From NCBI GenBank assembly GCA_003280005.1, contig QCGH01000002.1, forward strand, positions 1 to 64,000: a stretch of DNA of 64,000 nt. The letters are read 5' to 3'. Position 1 is the stretch's first letter. Each line of letters begins with the position of its first letter. Below the pieces are notes generated by a model, which saw only the letters and a program-made list of their open reading frames with translations, did no database searches and was not told where the DNA came from. Positions 1 to 10,684 of the stretch are shown here, piece after piece. Origin of the DNA: Pelagibacteraceae bacterium AG-365-D07. GTDB lineage: Bacteria > Pseudomonadota > Alphaproteobacteria > Pelagibacterales > Pelagibacteraceae. The position numbers and the translations under genes are program-made.

Positions 1-93
1 GTTTTCTATGAATTTTTTTTTTATTTCATCTTGTAAATTTCTTTCAACTGCATCTGGTTTAATGATTGACAATGTTTGCTCTAGATTACTCAT
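1..93 (-). CDS. ndk: Nucleoside diphosphate kinase, N-terminal part (gene continues off the left edge)
   Basis: Reverse translation from 93 gives MSNLEQTLSIIKPDAVERNLQDEIKKKFIEN, the NDK N-terminus (TLSIIKPDAV); overlaps the pepA 3' end by 8 bp. Not in the supplied ORF track. Confidence 0.9.
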   Translation of the reverse strand, partial: MSNLEQTLSIIKPDAVERNLQDEIKKKFIEN

Positions 94-1528
94 AATGATC
101 CTCCACTAATTTATTTAATAATCTTACACCATATCCAGTTGCTCCACCTGAATTAAGAGCTCCTCCATATTTTGAAAAAGCCATTCCTGCTATATCAAGG
201 TGTGCCCAAGGAGTTTTGTTTAATATAAATCTTTGTAAAAACTGCGCAGCAGTTATTGAACTTGCTCCTCCAACATAATTAATGTTTTGCATGTCTGCAT
301 TTTTTGAATCCATTAATTTGTCATAATTTTTGCTAAGAGGTAGTCTCCAAACTTTTTCATCTACTTTATTTCCAGATTTTTGTAACTGATCAGATAATAC
401 ATCATCATTAGAAAATAATCCTGCATGCTCAGATCCTAATGCTACTATAATTGCCCCTGTTAAAGTTGCAAGATCAACAATAAATTTTGGTTTAAATTTT
501 TTTTCAGTAAACGTCAACGCGTCAGCTAAAACTAGTCTTCCTTCTGCGTCTGTATTTAAAACTTCGATAGTCTTCCCACTATAAGACTTAACTATATCTC
601 CTGGTCTTTGCGCGTTTCCTCCAGGCATATTTTCAACAAGACCCACTACACCTACTGCATTTATATTTGCTTTTCTAAGTGCAAAATTTTTCATTAGACC
701 TGCTACAACTGCTGAGCCAGCCATATCATAAGTCATATCCTCCATAAATTTTGCTGGCTTTAAAGAAATACCTCCAGTATCAAAACAAACTCCTTTTCCT
801 ACAAATGCAAGTGGTTTAGAATTTGATTTGGCACCTTTCCATTCCATTGTTACTAAATAAGAACCTCTTATACTTCCTTGACCAACACCTAGCAAAGCGT
901 TGCATCCCATTTTTTTAAGTTTTTTTTGATCATATACTGTTATTTTCAAACCAATTTTTTTAAGTTTTAATAAACGGCTCGCATATTCGTCTGGATGTAA
1001 AATATTGCCAGGCTCAGAAACAAGATCTTTGGTAAAATTTACACCGTTTAAAATTGCTTCTAAATTTTTTGTATTTTTAGAATTTTGTTTTTTTAATACA
1101 TTAAAGCTTACAATACTTTTATTTTTTTTTGTTTTATATAAATTAAATTGATATGATTTTAGCTTTGACCCATGAATAAATGATTCAAAATTAATATTTT
1201 TTGTTAAAGGTTCTTTAATAAAAATATCCTTTATGTCGTTCTTTTTGATATAATCGTAAAAATTTGCTCCTAATTTTTCAGATTCTAGCTCACCATTAAT
1301 CTTGACTAAATAAATTATAATTAATTTTTGATCAAAATCTTGACTTAGAGAAGTTATTTTATTCTCCTTAAGGTTTTTATTATTTTTAATAAAATTAAGA
1401 ATTTTATCGCTATTTGCCTTATCAAATTCTTGTTTTAACTGATTTATTTTAATATCTGAATTTACAAAAAAGGCCTTATTCTTGCTCAAGCCTTTATTTC
1501 GATCTAAATAATTTATTTTTAAGCTCAT
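86..1528 (-). CDS. pepA: Leucyl aminopeptidase (M17 family)
   Basis: 480 aa; M17 motifs VGKGVCFDTGGISLKP, NTDAEGRLVLADAL. Confidence 0.95.
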   Translation of the reverse strand: MSLKINYLDRNKGLSKNKAFFVNSDIKINQLKQEFDKANSDKILNFIKNNKNLKENKITSLSQDFDQKLIIIYLVKINGELESEKLGANFYDYIKKNDIKDIFIKEPLTKNINFESFIHGSKLKSYQFNLYKTKKNKSIVSFNVLKKQNSKNTKNLEAILNGVNFTKDLVSEPGNILHPDEYASRLLKLKKIGLKITVYDQKKLKKMGCNALLGVGQGSIRGSYLVTMEWKGAKSNSKPLAFVGKGVCFDTGGISLKPAKFMEDMTYDMAGSAVVAGLMKNFALRKANINAVGVVGLVENMPGGNAQRPGDIVKSYSGKTIEVLNTDAEGRLVLADALTFTEKKFKPKFIVDLATLTGAIIVALGSEHAGLFSNDDVLSDQLQKSGNKVDEKVWRLPLSKNYDKLMDSKNADMQNINYVGGASSITAAQFLQRFILNKTPWAHLDIAGMAFSKYGGALNSGGATGYGVRLLNKLVEDHYE

Positions 1529-1541
1529 TTATATTAAATAT

Positions 1542-1571
1542 AGTATAGGTTGTGACTTATATATGTTTCAA
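1542..1571 (-). promoter_or_regulatory. Candidate sigma70-type promoter for pepA
   Basis: On the minus strand TTGAAA (1571-1566), 18-bp spacer, TATACT (1547-1542), 13 bp upstream of the pepA ATG. Read by eye in AT-rich DNA, so chance occurrence is possible. Confidence 0.4.
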
Positions 1572-1585
1572 AAAAGAAAATTTCA

Positions 1586-2716
1586 ATGGAAAAAATAATA
1601 TTTAGAAAATTTTTATACGACTTATTGGTCTTTTTCCTGATAGTATCATTGAGTCTTTCATTAATAACGTGGATTATACAATCAGTAAATTATTTAGATT
1701 TTATTTCAAATGATGGTCATGGTTTTAGCGTATATTTCTCTTATATAGCACTTAACTTTCCTAAAATATTTTCTAAACTAGTAATATTTTCATATTTTAT
1801 AAGTCTTCTATTTATTATTGAAAAATATCAGTCAAATTATGAAATATACATTTATTGGACAAACGGAATTAGTAAAATCAAATTTGCGAATTTTATATTA
1901 AAGATTTCAGTAGTATTAATTATACTGCAAATAATTTTAGTATATTTTGTTGTTCCGAAAACACAAAATTTATCTAGAGATTTTCTTAGAAACTCAAATA
2001 TTGACCTATTTACTTCTCTAATAACTGAAAAAAAATTTATCGATACAGTTAAGGACTTGACAATATTTGTTGATGAAATTGATGATCAAGGGAATATGAA
2101 AAACATTTTTTTAAAAGATGGTATTAATAAAGAGAATGTACAAATAATTTCAGCAAAAAAAGGAAGGATATTTGAAAAAGGAGAAAATAAATTTTTAAAA
2201 TTAGATTACGGTCAAATTTTAGATGTTACAAATAATAAATATGCTGACTCTAAAGTAATAAGATTTAATAATACAACTTTAAATCTTTCAAATTTTAAAA
2301 CTAAATCTACTCTTTTTCCAAAGATTCAAGAGTTGGATTCAAACATTTTAATTTTATGTATAGAAAATTATTTATTTGGTGACAAGAAGGGATATGTATT
2401 AAGTTATTTTGAATGCAGCAAAGAAACTTCAATTAAGAGTGTTAAGGAAATCTTTAATAGATCCTTAAAGCAATTTTATATTCTCGCGCTTGGCATAATT
2501 TCTGCAATCTTACTTTTCTTTGACGTCAAAAACAGACACTATTCCTCTTACAGACTATTAATTTTTTTACTTGGTTTTTTTACAGTAATAACTTCAGAGT
2601 TAAATACTGAGTTTTTAAATTTTTCTTCATATAAATATATTATGTTTTTCTTGCCTATATTTTTATTTGTGATTGTTTATTTATTTATGATTAATTTAAA
2701 TAAGAAGACTAATTAA
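1586..2716 (+). CDS. lptF: LPS export ABC transporter permease LptF
   Basis: 376 aa YjgP/YjgQ-type membrane protein, paired with lptG and followed by lptD. Confidence 0.85.
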   Translation: MEKIIFRKFLYDLLVFFLIVSLSLSLITWIIQSVNYLDFISNDGHGFSVYFSYIALNFPKIFSKLVIFSYFISLLFIIEKYQSNYEIYIYWTNGISKIKFANFILKISVVLIILQIILVYFVVPKTQNLSRDFLRNSNIDLFTSLITEKKFIDTVKDLTIFVDEIDDQGNMKNIFLKDGINKENVQIISAKKGRIFEKGENKFLKLDYGQILDVTNNKYADSKVIRFNNTTLNLSNFKTKSTLFPKIQELDSNILILCIENYLFGDKKGYVLSYFECSKETSIKSVKEIFNRSLKQFYILALGIISAILLFFDVKNRHYSSYRLLIFLLGFFTVITSELNTEFLNFSSYKYIMFFLPIFLFVIVYLFMINLNKKTN

Positions 2717-2720
2717 TGCT

Positions 2721-3806
2721 ATGTTGAATAAAATATATATTAGACATATTTATAATATTTTTTTACAAAGATTTATTTATATTACATTAATATTTTCTTC
2801 TCTAATATTTATTTTAAATATTTTAGAAGAATTAAAATTTTTTACAAATATTGGCATTTCAAATATAAGTCTTCCTGTACTGCTTACGGTTTTAAATTTA
2901 CCTTCTTTACTTTTTGAGATCTTTCCATTTATCATTTTAATAACAACCCAGTTTTTTTTTATTAAATTTCAAAATAATTCTGAAATATTAATATTTAGAA
3001 ATAATGGTATAAACAATTTAAAAATAATATCTTATATTTGCCTATTAGTTTTTTTTATTGGATTTTTTATAATTACATTTTTTCATTTTTTATCCTCAAA
3101 TATGAAACATCTATATCTTGAGTTCAAAAATAAATATACTCAAGACAATAAATATTTAGCTGTAATAAATGAAAATGGATTATGGATAAAAGATCAAATA
3201 GATAACGAAGTAATAATTATTCACTCAGAAAAAATTAACAGTTATACATTAGAAAATTTATTTATAACTGTGTATGATAATGATTTCCAAAATAAAAAAA
3301 ACATCATAGCTAAAAATGCGATTATTAATGAAAAAAATTGGAAAATAAATGACGCACTAGTACTTGATGATTTTGGAAGAAAAGAAAGCTTTTCTAGTAT
3401 TAATTTTAAAACTAATTTTGATTATGAACGTATTAATAACCTTTTTTCAAACCTTGAGTCTTTAAACATATTAGAATTATATAACCAAAGAAAAGACTTT
3501 ATTAATGTGGGTTTAACAGTATCCGATATTGATATTAAAATTAATCAAATTTTTTCTGTTCCGATCAGTTTAATAATCTTTACAATACTTTCATCTATTT
3601 TAATGTTAAATATTCGACATAAAAATTCTAAAACATTTGTGCTTATTTCTGGAATATTGTTATCTGTAATAATTTATTATATATACTACTTCTTTGGGTT
3701 ATTAGGATCCAATAATAAGTTGCCAATTCTTGTAGCTATTTGGATGCCCAATTTAATTTTGTTTTTAAGTTGTTTAATTGGAATAGTAAATATTAATGAA
3801 AAATAA
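2721..3806 (+). CDS. lptG: LPS export ABC transporter permease LptG
   Basis: 361 aa YjgP/YjgQ-type membrane protein, tandem with lptF, upstream of lptD. Confidence 0.85.
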   Translation: MLNKIYIRHIYNIFLQRFIYITLIFSSLIFILNILEELKFFTNIGISNISLPVLLTVLNLPSLLFEIFPFIILITTQFFFIKFQNNSEILIFRNNGINNLKIISYICLLVFFIGFFIITFFHFLSSNMKHLYLEFKNKYTQDNKYLAVINENGLWIKDQIDNEVIIIHSEKINSYTLENLFITVYDNDFQNKKNIIAKNAIINEKNWKINDALVLDDFGRKESFSSINFKTNFDYERINNLFSNLESLNILELYNQRKDFINVGLTVSDIDIKINQIFSVPISLIIFTILSSILMLNIRHKNSKTFVLISGILLSVIIYYIYYFFGLLGSNNKLPILVAIWMPNLILFLSCLIGIVNINEK

Positions 3807-6375
3807 ATTTGTTTTAAAACAATTATTCAAAGTTGTCTTTATTTTAATCTTAAGTTGTAATTACTTGCTTGCAGATGATGTTCTTATAGATGCAGAAGTA
3901 GTTGATATTCAGGAAAAGGGCAATCTTATAATTGCTACTGGATCAGTTAATATAGTTGATGATGGAATAGTAAAGATTACTGGGAACGAAGCAAAATATA
4001 ATAAGTTAAATCAAACAATTGAAATATTGGGTGATGTTGTTTTGTCAGACAAAATTAAGAATTATAAAGCTAAGAGTGATAAATTAATTTTTGATAGAAA
4101 AAAAAATACAATAACTTCGTTGGGGAGTACTGAAATAGAATTTTTCGATGAAAACGAAAATAATCTTAAGATAAAACTTAAAGGAACAAATTCTTTTTTC
4201 GATAAAAAAAATGAATTTATTCAAATTAAAGAGAATGTAATAGTAAAAGATTTTGTTAACGAAATAGAAATATTTTCTGAATATATAGACTACAATAGAA
4301 AAGAAGAAATTATTAAAAGTTTAGACGAAACTCAAATAAATTATAAAAACGAAATTAAAATATTTACCAAGAGTATTGAATTTAATAAAAAAAATAGTTT
4401 ATTCAGTTCTCAATTTGATACCTTGGTAAATGATAGCTTCGGAAATAAATTTAATCTTTCTACCTTTAGTTTTGATATTAATGAAAAAATTCTTAAAGCT
4501 GAAAAAATAACTTTATCTGATAAAAACGAAAATTCTGTTTTTGTTAAAAATGGATATGTAAATTTAAAATCTGGCGAATTAGTAGGTTCAGATTTTAATT
4601 TAAATTTAAGTAAGAATTTTTTTGGCAATCCAGAAAATGATCCAAGATTAATTGGAAGGTATATAATTACAAATAAATCTGAAACTACAATGAAAAAAAG
4701 TACGTTTACTACATGTAAAAAAGTTGACGGTAAATGTCCTGCTTGGTCGATATCCGCAAATGAAGTAAGTCATAAAAAAGATAAAAAAAGAATAGAATAT
4801 AAAAAAGCTTGGGTAGAAATTTATGACGTTCCAGTAGCATATTTTCCATATTTTTTTCATCCAGATCCAACTGTTGAAAGGCAATCTGGATTTTTATTTC
4901 CACAATTTGTTAATAGTAGTAATCTTGGTTTTTCAACACAAATACCATACTTTAAAGTTATAGATGTTGATAAAGACATGACAATATCTCCAAGAATTTA
5001 TTCAAATAATAATTTATTTATTCAAAGTGAATATAGGCAAGTATTTAAAAATTCAGATCTAATAGCTGATGTAAGTTATAATAATAAAGATGATTCAAAT
5101 ACTCATTTTTTTTCAACTTTAAAAAGAAATATTGAAAACTCGTTGTTTGAAATTAAGCTTGAGACTGTATCTAATAAAGATTATTTAAAAAAATACCAAA
5201 TACAATCACCACTGATAAGTAGCTACAGTGTATTAAATTCAACAATTTTATACGAAAAGTTTGAAGAAGATTATACATTTTCTACATCATTAAATGTTAT
5301 AGAAGATTTATCAAAAAGTAATAACGATAAATATGAGTACACAATACCTCAATATGATTTTTCTAAAGAAAATAATTTAAATAATAATTTTTTTAATAAT
5401 TATACTATAAACTCTTCAGGAAGTTATAGAAAATTTGATACAAATGTAGATGAAGCGGACATAATAAATGATTTAGTTTTAAATGCTAATAATCAAAATA
5501 AATTTACAAATTTAGGAACTGATTTTAAAGTTTTAATAAGAAATATAAATACTTATGGGAATAAATCAAAGTCTTATAAAGAAAATGGAGATCACAGAAT
5601 CTTAAATACAGCTTTATTAAACCTCAAATATCCCATGATAAAAGAAAAAGGGAATAATAAAAATTTTCTTACTCCGTTGGCCTCATTTAGATATAGCCCA
5701 TATAAAGGCACGAATCTCAGAGATAAGAAAGATATATTGATTAAATTTGATGATTTATTTCTTTTAGACAGAATAAATAACAAAACTGTTGAGGATGGAG
5801 CTTCAGCAACCTTAGGCCTAGAGTACAAAAATTTAAAAAATAACAACTCTGAAAATTTAAAATTAGGTCTAGCTTTAAACTTTAGAAATAAAGAGGATGA
5901 AGATATTCCTTTAAGCTCTTCATTGGGTCAAAAAACTTCAGATTTAATTGGTTATTCAGGAATTAATATAACTGAGAATTTATCTTTTGATTATAACTTT
6001 TCTATTGATCAAAATTTAAGTGAAACAAATTATTCTTTGCTATCGGCAAATTATGATAATTCAAAATTCAAAACATCATTTCAATATATGGAAAAAAGCA
6101 ACCATATTGGTGATGAAAGTTATCTAAAAAACTCGACTGAATTACAAATTAATAAAACAAATTCTCTAAGTTTTGAAACTAATAAAAATATAGATAAAAA
6201 TTTAACAGACTATTACAATTTAATTTATAAATATAAAAACGATTGTTTGGAAGCATCTTTAGTTTACAATAAACAATTTTATCAAGATGATACGATCAAT
6301 TCTGGTAAAAATATATTCTTTAAAATTTCTTTTATACCTTTTGGTACAGTTAATACCCCAAATATTAATGAATAA
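3796..6375 (+). CDS. lptD: LPS-assembly protein LptD (OstA/Imp)
   Basis: 859 aa; signal peptide, OstA-like N-terminal region, beta-barrel region with PVAYFPYFFHPDPTVERQSGFLFPQF. Confidence 0.9.
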   Translation: MKNKFVLKQLFKVVFILILSCNYLLADDVLIDAEVVDIQEKGNLIIATGSVNIVDDGIVKITGNEAKYNKLNQTIEILGDVVLSDKIKNYKAKSDKLIFDRKKNTITSLGSTEIEFFDENENNLKIKLKGTNSFFDKKNEFIQIKENVIVKDFVNEIEIFSEYIDYNRKEEIIKSLDETQINYKNEIKIFTKSIEFNKKNSLFSSQFDTLVNDSFGNKFNLSTFSFDINEKILKAEKITLSDKNENSVFVKNGYVNLKSGELVGSDFNLNLSKNFFGNPENDPRLIGRYIITNKSETTMKKSTFTTCKKVDGKCPAWSISANEVSHKKDKKRIEYKKAWVEIYDVPVAYFPYFFHPDPTVERQSGFLFPQFVNSSNLGFSTQIPYFKVIDVDKDMTISPRIYSNNNLFIQSEYRQVFKNSDLIADVSYNNKDDSNTHFFSTLKRNIENSLFEIKLETVSNKDYLKKYQIQSPLISSYSVLNSTILYEKFEEDYTFSTSLNVIEDLSKSNNDKYEYTIPQYDFSKENNLNNNFFNNYTINSSGSYRKFDTNVDEADIINDLVLNANNQNKFTNLGTDFKVLIRNINTYGNKSKSYKENGDHRILNTALLNLKYPMIKEKGNNKNFLTPLASFRYSPYKGTNLRDKKDILIKFDDLFLLDRINNKTVEDGASATLGLEYKNLKNNNSENLKLGLALNFRNKEDEDIPLSSSLGQKTSDLIGYSGINITENLSFDYNFSIDQNLSETNYSLLSANYDNSKFKTSFQYMEKSNHIGDESYLKNSTELQINKTNSLSFETNKNIDKNLTDYYNLIYKYKNDCLEASLVYNKQFYQDDTINSGKNIFFKISFIPFGTVNTPNINE

Positions 6376-7282
6376 ATTATTTATAATAATTTTAATTACG
6401 ATTATTTCAATTAGTAATGCTCAATCGAAAACGTCAATTAAAGTATTATATAAAATTAACGATCAAATAATTACTAATATAGATTTAGAAAATGAAAAAA
6501 AATATTTAACTTTTTTAAATCCTAATTTAAAAAATTTATCTAAGAAACAAGTTGGCGTAATTTCGCTAGACTCGCTCATTAATAGAAAGATAAAAGAAAT
6601 TGAATTAGCAAAATTTTTTGACTTAACTAAAAAAAATGAATTGGGAAGTGAATATATTAAAAACTTTACAACAAATTCAGATTTCAAAAATATAGATAAT
6701 TTAAAGATAGAATTAAATAAAGCTAGTTTGAATTATAAGTTTTTTGAATCAAATTTTGCTATTGATTACTTATGGAGAGAGTTCATATATAACAAATTTA
6801 AATCAATGGTAAAATTGGACTTAGAAAAATTAAAAAATAAAATTCAAAATAATCGCACTGAAATAGAAGAGCTTAATTTAAGTGAAATACTTTTTGAGAT
6901 AGATGCAAACATTTCATTTGAAAATCTAAAAAAAAAAATTTATTCAGAAATAGAAAAATCTGGTTTTGAAGCTACTGCAACGGTTTATAGCATATCAAAT
7001 AGTAAAAATTTTGGAGGAAAATTGGGATGGATTAAATCAAATCAAATTTCAGACAAAATATACGAAGAGCTAAAAAAAGGGAATAAAATTACAGAGCCTA
7101 TTAAAACTAATAATGGATATCTAATTATTAAAGTAAACGAAAAAAGAAAAATTAATGAAAAAATTAATATGGAAACTGAGTTACAAAAATTGATTAATAT
7201 TGAAACTGAAAAGGAACTGAATAAATTTGGATATATTTATTTTAATAAAATAAAGAAAAGGACATTCATAAGTGAAAGCTAG
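6368..7282 (+). CDS. surA: SurA-like periplasmic peptidyl-prolyl isomerase/chaperone
   Basis: Start placed at ATG 6368 (MNKLFIIILITIISISNAQS signal peptide); the ORF-track start at 6287 lies inside lptD. Parvulin-like segment FGGKLGWIKSNQISDKIYEELKKGNKITEPIKTNNGYLIIKV. Confidence 0.8.
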   Translation: MNKLFIIILITIISISNAQSKTSIKVLYKINDQIITNIDLENEKKYLTFLNPNLKNLSKKQVGVISLDSLINRKIKEIELAKFFDLTKKNELGSEYIKNFTTNSDFKNIDNLKIELNKASLNYKFFESNFAIDYLWREFIYNKFKSMVKLDLEKLKNKIQNNRTEIEELNLSEILFEIDANISFENLKKKIYSEIEKSGFEATATVYSISNSKNFGGKLGWIKSNQISDKIYEELKKGNKITEPIKTNNGYLIIKVNEKRKINEKINMETELQKLINIETEKELNKFGYIYFNKIKKRTFISES

Positions 7283-8255
7283 AGAACCTTTAATAATTAT
7301 TTTAGGAGAGCCTAATAGTGTCTTTATTGAAATTTTATCAAAAGTTTTAGTAAAATTTAAAAAAAATATTAATTATCCAATTATTCTAATTGGATCAAAA
7401 AATATTATTTTTTCACAATTAAAAATACTTAAAAAAAATTTAAGTTTAGAATTATTAAATAAAAATTTTATAAAAAAAAATAAACTTAAAAATAAGTTAT
7501 ACCTAATTGATATTGAATATAATTTTAAGAATCCTTTTGAGAAAATTTCAAATAAGTCAAAAAGTTATATATCTGCTTGTTTTAAAGAGGGTCTAAAACT
7601 GATTAATAATAATGTGAGTAAAATCTTAATTAATGGTCCAGTTTCAAAAAAACATTTTCTGCCTAAAAAATTTCCTGGTGTTACAGAATACATTTTTGAT
7701 AAATCAAAAAATAATGTTTCAAAAAAACCAGTAATGCTACTATTTAATAAGAAATTTTCTGTTTCACCTCTTACAACACATATACCATTAAAAAAAATTA
7801 ATAAAAATATTCAAGTTAATAATATTGTAAATCATGTAGCTGAGATAAATAAATTTTATATTAAAAAATTTAAAATTAAACCCCGTATAGCAGTTCTAGG
7901 TCTTAATCCTCATTGTGAGTCAAAATCAATATTAAATGAGGAAAATTTATTTATTAGCCCAGCAATTAATAAACTAAAAAAAAAGAAGTTAAATATTAGT
8001 GGCCCTTATCCTGCAGACACCTTCTTTATAAAAGATAATATTAAAAAATTTGATACAATTGTTGGCATGTACCATGACCAAGTCCTTACACCATTTAAAA
8101 CAATTTTTGAGTTTGACGCGTGTAATATTACTCTAGGACTTCCATTTTTAAGAATATCAGTAGATCATGGACCCAATAACTCAATGATAGGAAAAAATAG
8201 ATCTAATACTGACTCTTTAGAGAATATATTTAATTTGATTAGATCTATTAAATGA
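7272..8255 (+). CDS. pdxA: 4-hydroxythreonine-4-phosphate dehydrogenase
   Basis: 327 aa; LGLNPHCESKS, GPYPADTFF, GMYHDQVLTPFKTIFEFDACNITLGLPFLRISVDHGP. Confidence 0.93.
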   Translation: MKAREPLIIILGEPNSVFIEILSKVLVKFKKNINYPIILIGSKNIIFSQLKILKKNLSLELLNKNFIKKNKLKNKLYLIDIEYNFKNPFEKISNKSKSYISACFKEGLKLINNNVSKILINGPVSKKHFLPKKFPGVTEYIFDKSKNNVSKKPVMLLFNKKFSVSPLTTHIPLKKINKNIQVNNIVNHVAEINKFYIKKFKIKPRIAVLGLNPHCESKSILNEENLFISPAINKLKKKKLNISGPYPADTFFIKDNIKKFDTIVGMYHDQVLTPFKTIFEFDACNITLGLPFLRISVDHGPNNSMIGKNRSNTDSLENIFNLIRSIK

Positions 8256-9046
8256 AAATCTTGCCAAAAAAATCTCTAGGCCAAAATTTCATTTTAGATA
8301 GAAACATAATCAATCAAATAGTTGAATTAGGAAATTTAAATAATGAAAGTTTTGTAGTTGAAATTGGTCCAGGTACAGGCAATCTAACAAATGAAATATT
8401 AAAAAAAAATCCTAAAAAATTTTATGCAATAGAAAAGGATAAAGATTTATATCTAAGTTTAAAAAAAAAGTTTGATAAAAAGATAAATTTTTTAAATGAA
8501 GATGTTTTAAAAGTAGATTGGACTTCATTAATAGATGAACAATGCATAGTATTTGGAAATCTTCCCTATAATATCTCTGCCAAAATTTTAATTAACTGGA
8601 TAAGATTAAACAATTTAAATTATCTATTTAAAAGATTTATTTTGATGTTTCAAAAAGAAGTGGCAGATAGAATTGTTGCTGAGGTAAATTCAAGCAAATA
8701 TGGAAGATTGACTATATTAACTGAATGGAAATTAAATGTTAAAAAAATAATGGATATAAATCCTGAATGTTTTTACCCAAAACCAAAAGTTAAAAGTTCT
8801 GTATTATATTTTGAGCCAAAAAATAATTATTTCAATTTTAAAAATTCTAAAAACTTGGAAAAAGTCACAGATATTTTTTTTCAAAATAAACGTAAAATGA
8901 TAAAAAAACCAATTAATATTTTATTTGAGGATGCTAGAAAAATAATTAAAAAATTAAACTTAGACGAAAAATGTAGACCTCAAAATTTAGACTCTAAGAC
9001 ATTTTTTAAGATTTCCAAAGAGTACGAAAATAAAGGATTTTTATAA
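8252..9046 (+). CDS. ksgA: 16S rRNA (adenine1518/1519-N6)-dimethyltransferase
   Basis: 264 aa; KKSLGQNFILDRN, EIGPGTGNLT, FGNLPYNISAKIL. Confidence 0.95.
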   Translation: MKILPKKSLGQNFILDRNIINQIVELGNLNNESFVVEIGPGTGNLTNEILKKNPKKFYAIEKDKDLYLSLKKKFDKKINFLNEDVLKVDWTSLIDEQCIVFGNLPYNISAKILINWIRLNNLNYLFKRFILMFQKEVADRIVAEVNSSKYGRLTILTEWKLNVKKIMDINPECFYPKPKVKSSVLYFEPKNNYFNFKNSKNLEKVTDIFFQNKRKMIKKPINILFEDARKIIKKLNLDEKCRPQNLDSKTFFKISKEYENKGFL

Positions 9047-9655
9047 TAGTGTTTTAACGTGTTTATCTATTTTTGATTTATCGTAAGAAATCTTTTTTTC
9101 CAAATAACCAATTATTTCTTTAAAACATATGTTTAAATCTTCATTAACCACAACAAAATCATATTCCTCCCAATGCTTTATATCTTTATCGAATTCTTCC
9201 ATTCTTATTTTAATATTGTCTTCTTTGTTTTCGCCTCTAGAAATTAATCTTTGAAGAAGAACTTTTTTAGATGGTGGCAGTATAAAAAAAGATATTAAAT
9301 CGTAGGTTAAAGTTTGTTCTCTAATTTGTTGAGCACCTTGCCAATCAATATCAAATAATACATTGTGTCCATTATCTAAATTATTAAATACCTGTTGTTT
9401 AGTTGATCCATATAAGTTTTTAAATACTTCTGCGAATTCTAGAAAAGCATTTTGATTAATTAATTCCTGAAACTTTTTTTTTGATACGAAAAAATAATCT
9501 TTACCATTTATTTCATTTTCTCTCGGTTCCCTTGTTGTATGAGATACTGAAATTTTATAATTTTTTTCTTGTGAGATTTTCTTTACTAGTGTGGTTTTTC
9601 CTGCACCAGACGGTGATGATAATATTATCATTTTACCGTCTTTTGATGAAAGCAT
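9041..9655 (-). CDS. gmk: Guanylate kinase
   Basis: 204 aa; ILSSPSGAGKTTLVKK, SVSHTTREPRENEINGKDYFFVS. Confidence 0.95.
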   Translation of the reverse strand: MLSSKDGKMIILSSPSGAGKTTLVKKISQEKNYKISVSHTTREPRENEINGKDYFFVSKKKFQELINQNAFLEFAEVFKNLYGSTKQQVFNNLDNGHNVLFDIDWQGAQQIREQTLTYDLISFFILPPSKKVLLQRLISRGENKEDNIKIRMEEFDKDIKHWEEYDFVVVNEDLNICFKEIIGYLEKKISYDKSKIDKHVKTLL

Positions 9656-9661
9656 TTAAAT

Positions 9662-9901
9662 CTAATTTGCTTTGCTCTCTATAAATTTAATTGCATCACC
9701 TACTGTAAGAATTTTCTCTGCCTCACTATCAGAAATTTCTGAGCCAAATTCCTCTTCAAAAGCCATTACTAATTCTACAGTATCTAAACTATCAGCACCT
9801 AAGTCATCAATAAAACTAGATTGTTCTGTAACCTTAGCTTCGTCAATGCCTAAGTGATCTGCTACTATTTTTTTTACTTTGCTTGAGATATCATCTGCCA
9901 T
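9662..9901 (-). CDS. acpP: Acyl carrier protein
   Basis: 79 aa; [23 protein letters not shown] phosphopantetheine site. Confidence 0.97.
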   Translation of the reverse strand: MADDISSKVKKIVADHLGIDEAKVTEQSSFIDDLGADSLDTVELVMAFEEEFGSEISDSEAEKILTVGDAIKFIESKAN

Positions 9902-9946
9902 GGTATTTTTCCTTTTTTAACGTTAATAGTTATTTACATATATTTG

Positions 9947-10684
9947 TCAACTAAAATACATACCTCCATTAACATGGATTGTTTCGCCAGTAATGTAATT
10001 TGATAAGTCTGAACATAAAAAAGCTGCACAATTAGCTATATCTTGTGGGGTTCCAAATCTATCCATGGGTATTTTTGATTTTAGCTGATTCTTATATTCA
10101 TCATTTATTTTTTCAGTCATTGCTGTTTCAATAAATCCTGGCGCAATACAATTAATCATAATATTTTTTTTTGCATACTCTAATGATAGGCTTTTTGACA
10201 TTGCAGATACACCTCCTTTAGAAGCTGTATAATTTGCTTGGCCTAAATTTCCTGTATGGGCAACAACTGATGTAATATTAATTATTTTACCAAATTTTTT
10301 TTTTAACATTTTCTTTATTACATATTTTGATAATAAAAATGTTGATGTTAAATTTACATTAATTACTTTTTCCCAATCCTCTTTATTCATTCTTATTGTT
10401 AAATTATCTTTTGTAATTCCTGCATTATTAATTAGAATATCAATTTTATCCCCTAGTTCAGTATTGCATTTTTCAATAAAAGACTCCAATTCATTATGTT
10501 TGGATATGTCTTGTTTTAGAGAAATTATATTTTTATATTTATTTTTTAATTCTTTTAATTTATTTTCATTTGTACCAGTTACTATTATTTTGGCTTTTAA
10601 TGAAGAAAGTGTATCAACAATAGAATTTCCTATCCCACCAGTCGCTCCCGTAAGTATAATATTTTTGTTTTCTAAATTAATCAT
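9947..10684 (-). CDS. fabG: 3-oxoacyl-ACP reductase
   Basis: 245 aa SDR; TGATGGIGNSI, NNAGITKDNL, YTASKGG, adjacent to acpP and fabD. Confidence 0.93.
   Translation of the reverse strand: MINLENKNIILTGATGGIGNSIVDTLSSLKAKIIVTGTNENKLKELKNKYKNIISLKQDISKHNELESFIEKCNTELGDKIDILINNAGITKDNLTIRMNKEDWEKVINVNLTSTFLLSKYVIKKMLKKKFGKIINITSVVAHTGNLGQANYTASKGGVSAMSKSLSLEYAKKNIMINCIAPGFIETAMTEKINDEYKNQLKSKIPMDRFGTPQDIANCAAFLCSDLSNYITGETIHVNGGMYFS

Noticed and set aside
4410-4903. Minus-strand ORFs of 64-78 aa inside lptD
   Set aside because: Fully antisense to lptD, low complexity Phe/Lys-rich, overlapping one another; shadow ORFs.
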